Below the pieces are notes generated by a model. The model was not told the origin of the DNA and did not search any database. It worked only from the letters and a program-made list of their open reading frames with translations. Source: Symbiodinium natans (lineage: Eukaryota; Sar; Dinophyceae; Suessiales; Symbiodiniaceae). From it: a DNA stretch of 64,000 nucleotides. The translations under genes and the position numbers were made by a program. The DNA is taken from assembly GCA_905221605.1 (NCBI GenBank), contig CAJNDS010002079.1, positions 1,228,501 to 1,292,500 of the forward strand, written 5' to 3'. This document shows, one piece after another, positions 9,394 through 17,290 of the stretch (position 1 is the stretch's first letter; each line of letters starts with the position of its first letter).

Positions 9394-9518
9394 GCTTGGG
9401 ATGTTTCCCCCTTTTACGAACAGTCCTTCAAAGGGATTGTAATTGGGGGCGGGGGGGGGGGGGGGGTACCTATAATCCCTATTAAGGACTGTCAGTACAA
9501 GGGGGAACATGGCCCAAC
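9394..9518. mobile_element. Foldback element, family M1
   Basis: Left arm GCTTGGGATGTTTCCCCC and ACAGTCCTT; right arm AAGGACTGTCAGTACAAGGG and GGAACATGG. A G run interrupts the middle. One of at least six related palindromic units in the window. Confidence 0.75.
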
Positions 9519-9596
9519 CTAAGCTCTCAAACCCTCAGCCCTCAGGCCCTTAACCCCCAAAACCTGGGATGCTCTTGGACTTCAGGAGTCTCCCAG

Positions 9597-9782
9597 CGGC
9601 CGCGGTGGCCATCACAACTTGCTAAGGAAATTTTGCTGCCTCAACATAGGAGACTGTATCATTTGCTATACAACGCGATTACGGTATCCAAGTTTCGAGG
9701 CGCAAGATATCCCCAAAAGCTTTACATAGGAACACCTTTGGACCCAAAACTCCTAGAATACGAGTCCTTAGAGCCTCTTAGG
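9597..9782 (+). CDS. Gene B exon b5, longest open island
   Basis: Acceptor TCTCCCAG, donor GTTACC. Open for 62 codons with carry 0>0, starting RPRWPSQLAKEILLPQHRRL and later including KLYIGTPLDPKLLEYESLEP. A second frame is open for about 48 codons. Unlike other exons it contains no repeat and is not GC-rich. Its last third resembles an intron sequence near 5850, so part of it could be repeat. Confidence 0.4.
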
Positions 9783-9787
9783 GTTAC

Positions 9788-9900
9788 CCTAAACCCTAAA
9801 CTTTGAAAGCCTCCCCAAACCCTAAACCTCAAACCCTAAACCCTAAACCCTAACCCCAAGCCCTAAACCCTAAACCCCAACCCTAAACCCTACCACCCTA
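9788..9900. repeat. CCCTAAA block
   Basis: CCCTAAA and CCCCAAC copies between b5 and b6. Confidence 0.9.
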
Positions 9901-9917
9901 TAAGCCCAGTAAGGAAG

Positions 9918-9944
9918 CCCGAGGGAGCTTTCGATGTTCCAGGG
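9918..9944 (+). CDS. Gene B possible 27-base exon b6
   Basis: Acceptor AAGGAAG, donor GTTTGG, carry 0>0, PEGAFDVPG. Small, but phase-matched to both neighbours; the acceptor at 9909 is an alternative. Confidence 0.3.
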
Positions 9945-9949
9945 GTTTG

Positions 9950-10030
9950 GAGTTTAGGGTTTAGGGTTTAGGGTGTAGGGTTTAGGGTTTAGGGTTGAGG
10001 GCTTAGGGTTTAGGGTTTAGGGTTGGGCCC
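9950..10030. repeat. TTTAGGG block
   Basis: TTTAGGG copies just after the b6 donor, followed by an M5-like foldback (about 10025-10138). Confidence 0.9.
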
Positions 10031-10137
10031 TTCATATGGTCCTGTACCTTCTCTCAAGGGCTCTGAAGTATGGGCCCTGGGTTGTCTAGGGCACATAAGT
10101 GGTGTATAAGCGGTCCCCTTTTATGGGGCCCATGCAA

Positions 10138-10245
10138 CCCCCTAAGCCCTAAGCCTACACCCTACACCCTAAACCCTAAACCCTAAACCCTAAACCCTGA
10201 ACCCTAAACCCTAAACCCTATAAACCCTAAACCCTAAGCCCTATC
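10138..10245. repeat. CCCTAAA block
   Basis: CCCTAAA copies ending before the acceptor of b7. Confidence 0.9.
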
Positions 10246-10255
10246 AGAATTCCAG

Positions 10256-10360
10256 CAGGTCCGGCAAGACGTCAGCCCCAGCGAGTCCGTCACCTCGATG
10301 CAGTCCCCCGTGGACGTGCTGCAGACTCAGGGGCTCCATGGGTTCTACACCCTCGAAAGG
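10256..10360 (+). CDS. Gene B exon b7
   Basis: Acceptor AATTCCAG; donor GTTTAGGG begins the repeat at once. Exactly 35 codons, carry 0>0: QVRQDVSPSESVTSMQSPVD then VLQTQGLHGFYTLER. One of the clearest exon islands; family not recognised. Confidence 0.6.
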
Positions 10361-10509
10361 GTTTAGGGTTTAGGGTTTAGGGTTTAGGGTTTAGGGCTTA
10401 AGGTTCAGCATCTCAAGTCCAAGCAGTCACTAGTCAAGCAATTTCTCCAGGAAAATACCCACCCGCCCAAAGAATCCCACAACATTAAGAAAATATTTCA
10501 CTTATAGAA

Positions 10510-10659
10510 CGACCTTGCCCAGCAAAAAAACAACCTTGCCCAGTAAAAAATGACCTTGCCCAGTAAAAAAATGACCTTGCCCAGCAACAGGCCATATTTT
10601 TTGTGCTGGGCAAGGTCATTTTTTACTGGGCAAGGGCATTTTTTACTGGGCAAGGTCAT
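10510..10659. repeat. Inverted pair of short tandem repeats (large hairpin)
   Basis: Four diverged copies of TGACCTTGCCCAGTAAAAAA (about 10510-10585) face three inverse copies TTTTTTACTGGGCAAGGTCA (about 10604-10659) across a short centre. A transcript would fold into a long AU-capped hairpin. Confidence 0.85.
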
Positions 10660-10670
10660 GGGAAAGCTCG

Positions 10671-10898
10671 ATGTGGCTAGAGATTGGCAGGGATGAGAGC
10701 TGGTCCGAGAAGGAAGACATGCCGCGTGACACGGCGCCGGCTGCGCCCCCTGTTTTTGGAGGTGGCTGGCATTTCGGGGGGCTACCCCAAGGCCCCCAGG
10801 CCAGGCCGGACCCCTCGCCGTCCCTGAAGGGAGAAACCCCGACCCCCTACCATTGCTTTGACTTTCGGACCCCAGCCGAACGTCATGAAACTGAATAA
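10671..10898 (+). CDS. Open frame of unknown status, 75 codons
   Basis: GC-rich stretch open from 10671 to a TGA-type stop region near 10898, including DMPRDTAPAAPPVFGGGWHF and a Pro-rich stretch. Two other frames are partly open, and no CCCTAAA/TTTAGGG flank is present. It may hold an exon between b7 and b8; boundaries were not resolved. Confidence 0.25.
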   Translation: MWLEIGRDESWSEKEDMPRDTAPAAPPVFGGGWHFGGLPQGPQARPDPSPSLKGETPTPYHCFDFRTPAERHETE

Positions 10899-11104
10899 GT
10901 TTTTAGAAGTGGACTGTTGCCTTGAGTTTAGGCCTAAACCCTAAAAGGAATAGATTTGGGTGGCCTTGCCACCTCGGAAGGCGTGGGGTGGGAAGAAAGT
11001 GTTAGATGGCCCTCCACAATCGGGCCAGTGCTGCTCTTCGCACCTCACGAAGCTTTCGAGCTTGTCCGAAACCTAACCTTCACAGCACCTACGCCCTATC
11101 ACAG

Positions 11105-11180
11105 CAAACCCCAAACCCCAAACCCCAAACCCTAAACCCTAAACCCTAAACCCCAAACCCCAAACCCAAACCCTAAACCC
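11105..11180. repeat. CCCTAAA/CCCCAAA block
   Basis: Mixed CCCTAAA and CCCCAAA copies before exon b8. Confidence 0.9.
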
Positions 11181-11192
11181 CATAGCACTGAG

Positions 11193-11257
11193 GTGGCCCT
11201 CCCGTCCGGGCTCTGAAAGTGGAGGCCTGATGTTTCGGGGGGGGGGCCCACAGTTGG
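11193..11257 (+). CDS. Gene B exon b8
   Basis: Acceptor GCACTGAG, donor GTTTAGGG. Only the carry 2>1 frame is open: WPSRPGSESGGLMFRGGGPQ. CCCTAAA left, TTTAGGG right. Confidence 0.45.
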
Positions 11258-11736
11258 GTTTAGGGTTTAGGGTTTAGGGTTTAGGGTTGAGGGTTTAGGG
11301 TTTAGGGTTTAGGGCTCAAGGTTTAGGGGGTTTAGAGGTTCAGGGTTTATAGGGTTTGTAGGAGGGTTTCTAGGATGTACAGAATCTGAGGATTGTTGTC
11401 GAGTTTAGGGGGTTTACCGGGTTTATAGGGTCTAGTTTTGCTTTTGTGTGTTTTTGTTTTAGGTGTTATAGAGGTCAGGGTTCGTACAATGCAAGCCTCC
11501 CAAGCTTGTGCCTGGAGCTTGGATTTTGCCTAATGCCCTACAAGCCCTAAGCCCTTCCGGTAATCCCCCAACCCTCTGCAACTTAAGGCACCCTAAACCC
11601 TAAACCCTAAACCCCAAACCCTAAACCCTAAACCCTAAACCCTAAACCCTAAACCCTAAACCCTTTAGGCCCTAAAATGTAAACGGAGCAATCCCACCCC
11701 ACCCCAATCCCCCCCCCCCCCCCATCCTCCGAAAAG
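11258..11736. repeat. b8-b9 intron: TTTAGGG block, spacer, CCCTAAA block, C run
   Basis: TTTAGGG copies at about 11258-11350, a unique spacer, then about ten CCCTAAA copies at 11590-11680 and a poly(C) run just before the acceptor. This is a typical intron of this locus. Confidence 0.8.
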
Positions 11737-11791
11737 TTGCGGGCAGGGAGCGTGCGAAGCTCAAGCGGCCCGCTGGTGCGAAGCCCAGGGG
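11737..11791 (+). CDS. Gene B exon b9
   Basis: Acceptor CCGAAAAG after a C-rich tract, donor GTAGGA. The frame matching b8 (carry 1>2) reads AGRERAKLKRPAGAKPR. All three frames are open, so phase is the only guide. Confidence 0.35.
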
Positions 11792-11819
11792 GTAGGATTT
11801 AGGGCTTGACAAGGCTTTC

Positions 11820-12215
11820 TGTTTGGGGTTGGGGGTTTAGGGGTTTGGGGTTTAGGGTTTAGGGTTGAGGGTGCAGCGTTTGGGGGTTGGGGCCAGGGGT
11901 TTTGGGTTTTGGGTTTTGGGTTTTGGGTTTAGGGTTTGGGTTTAAAGCCAAAGTGCCTGCCCCGGGGTTGTAGCATGGAGTGCAGAAGCGGGTTCTTGTT
12001 AAGGGGCCTAAGTTAAGGTTTCAAGTTCAAAGCGTCAAGGCTTTTAGGGTTTCGGGTTGTTGGGTTGTAGGTTAGGTAGGCTTTTGCGCTTGTAGTGTTT
12101 TCGGACTTTCGGGTTTCAGGGTCCCTAAACCCTAAACCCTAAACCCCAAACCCTAAACCCAAACCCCAAACCCCAAACCCAAAACCCCAAACCCTAAACC
12201 CTAACCCCTACCTTC
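11820..12215. repeat. b9-b10 intron: TTTAGGG-type then CCCTAAA-type blocks
   Basis: G-strand units at 11820-11945 (including TTTTGGG repeats) and C-strand units at 12122-12215 are separated by unique sequence. Confidence 0.8.
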
Positions 12216-12248
12216 ATGGTGGCTTTTATATAGTGTTCGGTGGCCCAG

Positions 12249-12328
12249 GCACCGGAGCCGCAACGGCTGCTTGCAGCCCAGATGCCCTGGCTTCGCGAAG
12301 GCCTTGCTTGCGGCTTCCAGGGCTTGGG
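12249..12328 (+). CDS. Gene B exon b10
   Basis: Acceptor GTGGCCCAG, donor GTTTAG. The carry 2>1 frame reads HRSRNGCLQPRCPGFAKALL; the carry-0 frame reads APEPQRLLAAQMPWLREGLA and is equally open. The island is supported, the frame is not. Confidence 0.4.
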
Positions 12329-12339
12329 GTTTAGTTGTT

Positions 12340-13012
12340 TGGGGGTTAGGGGTTTAGGGTTTAAGGTTTAGGGTTTAGGGTTTAGGGTGTAGGGTTTAGG
12401 GTTTAGGGTTTAGGGTTTTGGGGTTCAGGCTTGGGGTTGAAGGTTGTGGGGTTGATAGGGTCGAGGGACGTATGGCTGGCTTCCAGGTCATGCAAGGTTT
12501 TGGGGTCTAATTTGGGGCGTTTGAGGTGGGCTTTGGCCTGGAGTTCAGCTTCGCAAATTGTAGGTAGGGAGGGAGGGGGGTTTGGGGTAGGTAGGCCGTA
12601 GTTTTGGTTCTGGCACCCTGAGCCCTAAACCGCAGAAACTTCAGGCTTTTGATGGGCATTGTTTGGGGCTGTAGGCTTGGTCTTCAGTTTATCAGGACTT
12701 CAGGCTGAACTATGGTTCAGGACTTGGGGTTGCGGGTTGGATCAACTAGGGTGCAGGACTTAGGGTTGAGGGTTTGGGGTTGTTGCTTTGGTGTCGTCTT
12801 CTTGTGGTTCCGTGATTTTTTGCGGGCTTTTGCCCAGTTGCAGAACGTCGTCATCCCTAAACTCCTACGGGGAGGTTCACTATACATGTTAATTACTAGG
12901 GTTACTACAGTCACAACTGGTTATGACCTCTGTCGGGTTCTTCAAACCTTACGATACAAACTGCCCATGAGGCTACACACTAAATACTAAACCCTCAAAC
13001 CTAAACCCTCAG
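12340..13012. other. Intronic stretch, TTTAGGG block and unique sequence
   Basis: TTTAGGG copies to about 12430, then roughly 500 bases of unique sequence. Overlapping open frames at 12712-12990 look incidental, since both contain translated repeat. It ends in CCTAAACCCTCAG, the acceptor of the next island. Confidence 0.5.
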
Positions 13013-13089
13013 TTCACCAGACTACCGCATGAACGCCAGGCACGCCACGTGTGATCTCGCGGCAGGACAGTCTGCTGCACACACGCTAG
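13013..13089 (+). CDS. Gene B exon b11 with likely GC donor
   Basis: Acceptor ACCCTCAG. Open with carry 2: SPDYRMNARHATCDLAAGQS then AAHTL. No GT follows; CTAG is followed by GCCCTAAACC, so a GC donor (known in dinoflagellates) is likely. A CCCTAAA array follows directly. Confidence 0.45.
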
Positions 13090-13235
13090 GCCCTAAACCC
13101 TAAACCCTAAACCCTAGACCCTAGACCCGAAACCCTAAACCCTAAACCCTAAACCCTAAACCCTAAACCCTAAACCCTAAACCCTAAACCCTAAACCCTA
13201 AACCCTAAACCCTAAACCCTAAACCCTAAACCCCA
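13090..13235. repeat. CCCTAAA array, about 20 copies
   Basis: Nearly perfect CCCTAAA run between b11 and b12. Confidence 0.95.
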
Positions 13236-13247
13236 ACCTAACGTCAG

Positions 13248-13323
13248 GGTTTTTCGGCATCGAGGCTTGACGGCTTTTGCCTCCTGCCACCTGAGCAGCC
13301 CACCCAAAGCAAACAAGAAATGG
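13248..13323 (+). CDS. Gene B exon b12
   Basis: Acceptor AACGTCAG, donor GTTTAGGG. The carry-0 frame reads GFSASRLDGFCLLPPEQPTQ then SKQEM; the carry-2 frame is also open and would leave carry 0 for the final exon. Confidence 0.45.
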
Positions 13324-13400
13324 GTTTAGGGTTTAGGGTTTTTGGGTTTAGGGTTTAGGGTTTAGGGTCTAGAAACGAATCCAGGCCCGAAACCCCAATT

Positions 13401-13431
13401 ACGCCAAAGCCCCACAAGAGGGCTTTGGCGT
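13401..13431. repeat. Perfect 12-bp hairpin
   Basis: ACGCCAAAGCCC and its exact inverse complement are separated by seven bases. Confidence 0.8.
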
Positions 13432-13605
13432 TCAGGCTTCCTAAATCTAAACCCTAAGCTTTTTTTCTTTGAAGAGTCTAAATTTTCCAGTTTTGCGCTC
13501 AAGGTTTAGGAACATGGACCCTAAACCCTGAACCCTAAACCCGAAAAAGGTTGAGGTACGTGGACCCTTCTAAGGTAGGCTCTACCTAGATGTTTAGGGT
13601 TGTAG

Positions 13606-13886
13606 GGTTTAGGGTTTTAGGGTTTTAGGGTTTTAGGGTTTTAGGGTTTTAGGGTTTTAGGGTTTTAGGGTTTTAGGGTTTTAGGGTTTTAGGGTTTTAG
13701 GGTTTTAGGGTTTTAGGGTTTTAGGTTTTAGGGTTTTAGGGTTTTAGGGTTTTAGGGTTTTAGGGTTTTAGGGTTTTAGGGTTTTAGGGTTTTAGGGTTT
13801 TAGGGTTTTAGGGTTTTAGGGTTTTAGGGTTTTAGGGTTTTAGGGTTTTAGGGTTTTAGGGTTTTAGGGTTTTAGGGTTTTAGGGT
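13606..13886. repeat. TTTTAGGG octamer array, about 35 copies
   Basis: Almost perfectly uniform octamers with one base missing in a single unit. The unit is distinct from the heptamer used elsewhere. Confidence 0.95.
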
Positions 13887-13964
13887 GTAGGGTTTAGGGT
13901 CCATTAGGGTTTATAGGGAGACCTTGTAAGGCCGGACCGTGGGTTCGGCAGCCAGAAGCTGGCC

Positions 13965-14110
13965 TCCAACCCCCCAAAAGGGTGCCCTTATCATAATGCT
14001 AGGACCGGGAGTAGGCCCCTTTTTTTGTTTTTTTCGGGTTGGGGTACCCAAAACCAAAAAGGGTACCCTTTTTTCCTAGGTTACTCCCGGGTCTAGAATA
14101 TGGTTGCTGG
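13965..14110. mobile_element. Foldback-like element
   Basis: Contains GGACCGGGAGTAGGCCC and, about 60 bases later, GGTTACTCCCGGGTC, forming an imperfect inverted pair around a T/G-rich centre. The left side (GGTGCCCTTATCATAAT) is related to a segment near 1190. Confidence 0.5.
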
Positions 14111-14279
14111 CAAGGGTTTGTAAGGGTAAGGGTTGAAGTGCTAAAGGGCTCTAGGCCTTCAGGGCCGAAGACCCTGAACCCTAGACCCTAAACCCTAAAC
14201 ATGCTTCATCCAACGCTCTCAACGAGTTATCTAGGGACTAGGGTTTAGGGTTTAGGGTTTAGGGTTTAGGGTCTTCGAG

Positions 14280-14339
14280 CGGCAAGCCATGATTGAGATG
14301 CAGGGAGTGCGTGAGGTCGTCACTCTTGTTACGGCTTAA
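14280..14339 (+). CDS. Gene B possible last exon, stop TAA
   Basis: After a TTTAGGG block and TCTTCGAG, the frame reads RQAMIEMQGVREVVTLVTA and stops at TAA (14337-14339). The next 220 bases lack telomere-like repeat, as expected for a gene end. Confidence 0.4.
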   Translation, partial: RQAMIEMQGVREVVTLVTA

Positions 14340-14560
14340 ATTCGTCTTTGGGGCCATGGCCTAGGCCAAGGCCGGCCCAGGGAAATCGGTGACGGCAACT
14401 AGTTTTTGCGGTTTTCGATCAGGCGGAAGTCACGTCGTTCCCATCCAAGAGTTTAGCTCGGATGTGCTTCCTTTCGCCCGTTCGTGCAACCTTTCACCCG
14501 CGGGTGCAGAAGTGCAGCAAGCGTCATCGGATCAACGCTTCCAAAAAAAACCCTAAACCC
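14340..14560. other. Unique spacer after gene B
   Basis: No telomere-like repeat and no supported gene. It contains a C-rich tract and short palindromes; possibly 3' untranslated plus intergenic sequence. Confidence 0.4.
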
Positions 14561-14587
14561 TAAAAACCCCGGAATTCTAAACCCAGA

Positions 14588-14682
14588 GCTTGGGATGTCC
14601 CCCCCTTATACTAACAGTCCTTAACAGGGAGTACCGTACCCGCATTAGAATCCCTATTAGTATAAGGGGGAACATCCCAACC
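14588..14682. mobile_element. Foldback element, family M1
   Basis: Arms CTTATACTAACAGTCCTTA and ATTAGTATAAGGGGGAACAT flank a short centre, with outer ends TTGGGATGT / ACATCCCAA. Confidence 0.8.
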
Positions 14683-14752
14683 CGAAGCCCCACACCGTCC
14701 TGCAAACCCCAAGCCCTCCCTAAACCCTAAATCCTAAACCCTGAACCCTAAA

Positions 14753-14757
14753 CCCTA
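14753..14757. repeat. Target-site duplication CCCTA, left copy
   Basis: CCCTA abuts the left LTR and recurs at 23602-23606 after the right LTR. In a heptamer repeat a clean insertion would resume with AACCCTA, so the extra CCCTA indicates a 5-bp duplication. Confidence 0.75.
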
Positions 14758-15044
14758 TGCGGAGCTGCAATTGGTATTGTAGAAAGGAGTTAGTGTTGGA
14801 AGTTGGAAGGGTTAATGAACCCGGTAATCGTATTTGGCTCAAGATGGGCTTGAACAGAAAGCCACAAGTTCAAAAAGTAGTGCCTGGGTTCTTAGGGTTT
14901 GGTAAGGGTGTGGATTCCTTCCCCCTTTCCTTCCCCCCTGGGTTGCTCTTATCCGTGTTCTTGGTTGTTTCTTGGTTCGATCTGGGAAATATAAGTTCAG
15001 GGCGATTAGGGGAGTTGATTTCCTTCCTTGGTTGTCCCCCCGTA
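14758..15044 (+). repeat. 5' LTR
   Basis: Begins TGCGGAGCTGC and ends CCCCCCGTA (TG...TA, not the common TG...CA). One frame is open right through. TATAAG occurs at 14990-14995 and a short telomere-like piece (TTAGGGTTTGG) near 14897; I cannot say whether either acts as a promoter. Confidence 0.85.
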
Positions 15045-15056
15045 GGTTATGAGCCC
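15045..15056 (+). promoter_or_regulatory. Primer-binding site, initiator tRNA half-molecule type
   Basis: GGTTATGAGCCC follows the LTR with no gap. It is complementary to GGGCTCATAACC, the anticodon stem-loop of an initiator methionine tRNA. Drosophila copia and relatives prime from a cleaved initiator tRNA at the same place, with GGTTATGGGCCC. This assigns the element to a copia-like priming system. Confidence 0.75.
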
Positions 15057-15110
15057 AAATTAGGTTCCCTGCGGTTAAGTGTTCTTTCAAGGTTTTGGGA
15101 TCAAGAAGCA

Positions 15111-16394
15111 ATGCCTTCTCCGAAGCGATGGCTCCAACTTGCCTCGGATGGTGGACAAGATGGTGGAGCTGGAAATGGTGCAGCTGAGTCTCTGGGTGAA
15201 AGATCGGTGTTGGAAGAGGTGATTCCCGACGCTGAAGTACATCTGGAAGAGGCCTTGGTTGCAGAAAGCCCCAATGCGGGTATGAATCCCAATAGGGATA
15301 TGGTTAGCAATGCTGAAGCTGAAGGACGTGCTGTTTCTGTACCGCCAAAGCCTGGTGAAAAAAGGAACTGGGATGCGACTGGTGGCATAGATCGTGAAAT
15401 GGAGGTGACTGTTTTACGAGTGTTACACAAACACGGGTACCAGCCGTCGTCTTCGACTTCGGGTCGAATGGTAGACCAAGAGTCTCAGACCGATCTGATT
15501 GGAGAAGTGCTACAAGCGACCAGGAGGCCGTTGAACAAGATCAAAAAGGGTCCATCTTCGAGTTCCCAAGGTGGTGGAAGCGGTCACAAACAGAAGGGTG
15601 CGGACGGCTTTGAAGCTGCACCTGCTGCTGAATACGCCATGGGGGAGGAGGAGATCCTACAGATGGAGGCTGAACGGTTGCGACAGCTGTCAGAAGAAGA
15701 GGACGAGATGCGACAGGTTTCTGAAAGGGACGGTTTTCGGAAAGACGAGCATCTGATCCAAGCGTGTGATGGCACAATGTGGGAATTGCACCTCCATGAA
15801 GATGGGAGACAATATTATTACTGCCTGGATACGCACGAAACCAAGTGGACATTGCCGGTGGTAGGTGAAAAGGTGAAGAGTGACGAGGTGGTTGGGTCTC
15901 CTTTGGGCAATGAGCTGGAAATGGAGGCGGCACTGGATTCTTCATCCTCTACTCCGAAGACTGAGTCTACGAGGGCATTCCAGGGTAGTGTAAATAGTTT
16001 AGGTGAAAAAGATTTTTCCTCTACTATCAGGGATAGCGGTCCTAGGGCTGATGGTGACGCCCCGACCCCGGGTTCTCCTGATGAGGAAGGGATTCCTGGG
16101 AACCAAGCCAACATCGCTGGAGCTCAACACCTGGATCGGGAAGAAACAGAAGCGCTTTCTGAGGGTGGGGCAGCGATGGAATTGGTGGATCCAGAAGAGA
16201 AAATGCCCAATGAGGTGATCGGAACTGTGTCGGCTGCAGAAGAGCGAGTGGTGGATGTGGTACCTGTTGTTCAGGAAGGTGGTCCTGGAGATTCGGAGGA
16301 TGGAGAGAAAAAGTTGTGTGTTACGACTGAGGAGGTCTCTTCGTTTGGTGCCAAGAATTCTGCCATTCAAGGGAAAAAGAAGCTTCTGGAATAG
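15111..16394 (+). CDS. Retroelement reading frame, part 1 (WW domain)
   Basis: The first ATG after the primer site opens 427 codons, beginning MPSPKRWLQLASDGG. The same frame is open upstream through the LTR, so the start is a choice. The protein is acidic and low in complexity (many Glu, Asp, Gly, Ser), with one clear fold near codon 224: a WW domain with its two tryptophans 22 residues apart, a central GRQYYY and a closing proline. WW domains bind Pro-rich peptides. The frame ends at TAG 16392-16394, just after a run of five A (about 16374-16378). The -1 frame is open there and carries on in the same acidic style, so this looks like the first part of one longer protein. Confidence 0.7.
   Translation: MPSPKRWLQLASDGGQDGGAGNGAAESLGERSVLEEVIPDAEVHLEEALVAESPNAGMNPNRDMVSNAEAEGRAVSVPPKPGEKRNWDATGGIDREMEVTVLRVLHKHGYQPSSSTSGRMVDQESQTDLIGEVLQATRRPLNKIKKGPSSSSQGGGSGHKQKGADGFEAAPAAEYAMGEEEILQMEAERLRQLSEEEDEMRQVSERDGFRKDEHLIQACDGTMWELHLHEDGRQYYYCLDTHETKWTLPVVGEKVKSDEVVGSPLGNELEMEAALDSSSSTPKTESTRAFQGSVNSLGEKDFSSTIRDSGPRADGDAPTPGSPDEEGIPGNQANIAGAQHLDREETEALSEGGAAMELVDPEEKMPNEVIGTVSAAEERVVDVVPVVQEGGPGDSEDGEKKLCVTTEEVSSFGAKNSAIQGKKKLLE
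15768..15857 (+). other. WW domain within part 1
   Basis: Tryptophan codons at 15780 and 15846, with GRQYYYCLDTHETKW between and ending WTLP. The spacing and the Tyr-Tyr-Tyr/Thr pattern fit the WW family. Confidence 0.75.
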
Positions 16395-17179
16395 CTGGAG
16401 ACACGGATGATCTGAAAAATGAGGCCTGGAGCGCCAATGATGCGCGGGTTGATGCGCCAGATATTACCTGGAGTGCGAAGGAAGCACGGGTTGAGGTGCA
16501 TGTGGTGGTACGTTCCACGGGCGACTGCAACAATGGGGCGCAGGTCTCCGCAGCAGCTGATGATGGAGGTTCACAGGTGGACGCACTGGTGCAACCTGAA
16601 GTTAGCAGCGAGGAACGAAATGACAAGGGCTACACCGGAGCCAATGAGGCAGCTGTGGTCAATGATGGTGGAAATTCTCCTTTGGAGGCCATGGAACCAA
16701 AGGAGCCTGCGGTGGAAGAAAGCGTGCCTGCCGTGGATGATCGACTCAATTGCCCTGCAGTGGAAGAAGATTTGCCTGCTGCAGAAGGTGAGACAAAGGA
16801 CTCCAATGATGGGTCCACTCCCATGAAGGGAGAAGCGTTGCCGTCTGGAAGTTCACCGGAAGTCGACACCGAGCGAACTACAGCAGATGAGGCAAAGCCG
16901 TTGGCGGAGAAAAAGGGAGGTCCTGAAATCCAGGAGCACAAAAAAGATGAGCTTGTGGGACTCGTGGAGCAGGACGAGCAGTGTGACCCAAAGGTGAAGA
17001 CAAAGGATGCGCCAGGAGCCGATGATACAGAGATGGTTTCTGAAGAGCGTGTAAAGAAAGTGCCCCGAGCGGGAGCCTTGGAGTCACCTGGGCCACATTG
17101 CTATCAAGAGGGAGATGAGATCATGGGTCTAGTGCGCTGCATCAATGGGTATGGAGCCTTTTGGACCATGGGGATATGA
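16388..17179 (+). CDS. Retroelement reading frame, part 2
   Basis: Second frame, -1 relative to part 1, open from the A5 run to TGA at 17177-17179. There is no need for its own start: GTG at 16496 is the first start-like codon. Acidic, repeating Val/Glu/Ala/Asp blocks (for example VEESVPAVDD) resemble the end of part 1. The last 20 residues, ending NGYGAFWTMG, are the first half of an S1-like domain whose second half lies in the next frame. The break falls at a run of four G (17170-17173); one more G would join the two. Same family and strand as parts 1 and 3. Confidence 0.65.
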   Translation, partial: GIAGDTDDLKNEAWSANDARVDAPDITWSAKEARVEVHVVVRSTGDCNNGAQVSAAADDGGSQVDALVQPEVSSEERNDKGYTGANEAAVVNDGGNSPLEAMEPKEPAVEESVPAVDDRLNCPAVEEDLPAAEGETKDSNDGSTPMKGEALPSGSSPEVDTERTTADEAKPLAEKKGGPEIQEHKKDELVGLVEQDEQCDPKVKTKDAPGADDTEMVSEERVKKVPRAGALESPGPHCYQEGDEIMGLVRCINGYGAFWTMGI

Positions 17180-17290
17180 ATGTATTGATTCCTGCAGAAG
17201 GGAACAATGCATATCAGTTCAAGTTTGGTGATACTGTCAATGGAACAGTGAAACGAGTGGAAGATGATGGTACCATAATCTTGGACACCT
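17111..17290 (+). other. S1-like RNA-binding domain split by a frame break
   Basis: The first half (GDEIMGLVRCINGYGAFW) is in frame 2. The second half (MNVLIPAEGNN, then FGDTVNGTVKRVEDDGTIIL) is in frame 1. Order, the YGAF motif and the closing GD-V-G-V-D-I-L pattern match S1/OB-fold repeats known from ribosomal protein S1 and similar proteins. Confidence 0.6.

Noticed and set aside
10671-10898. Complete small gene from the ATG-like start at 10671
   Set aside because: Open, but with no recognisable domain and competing frames; kept only as a low-confidence island.
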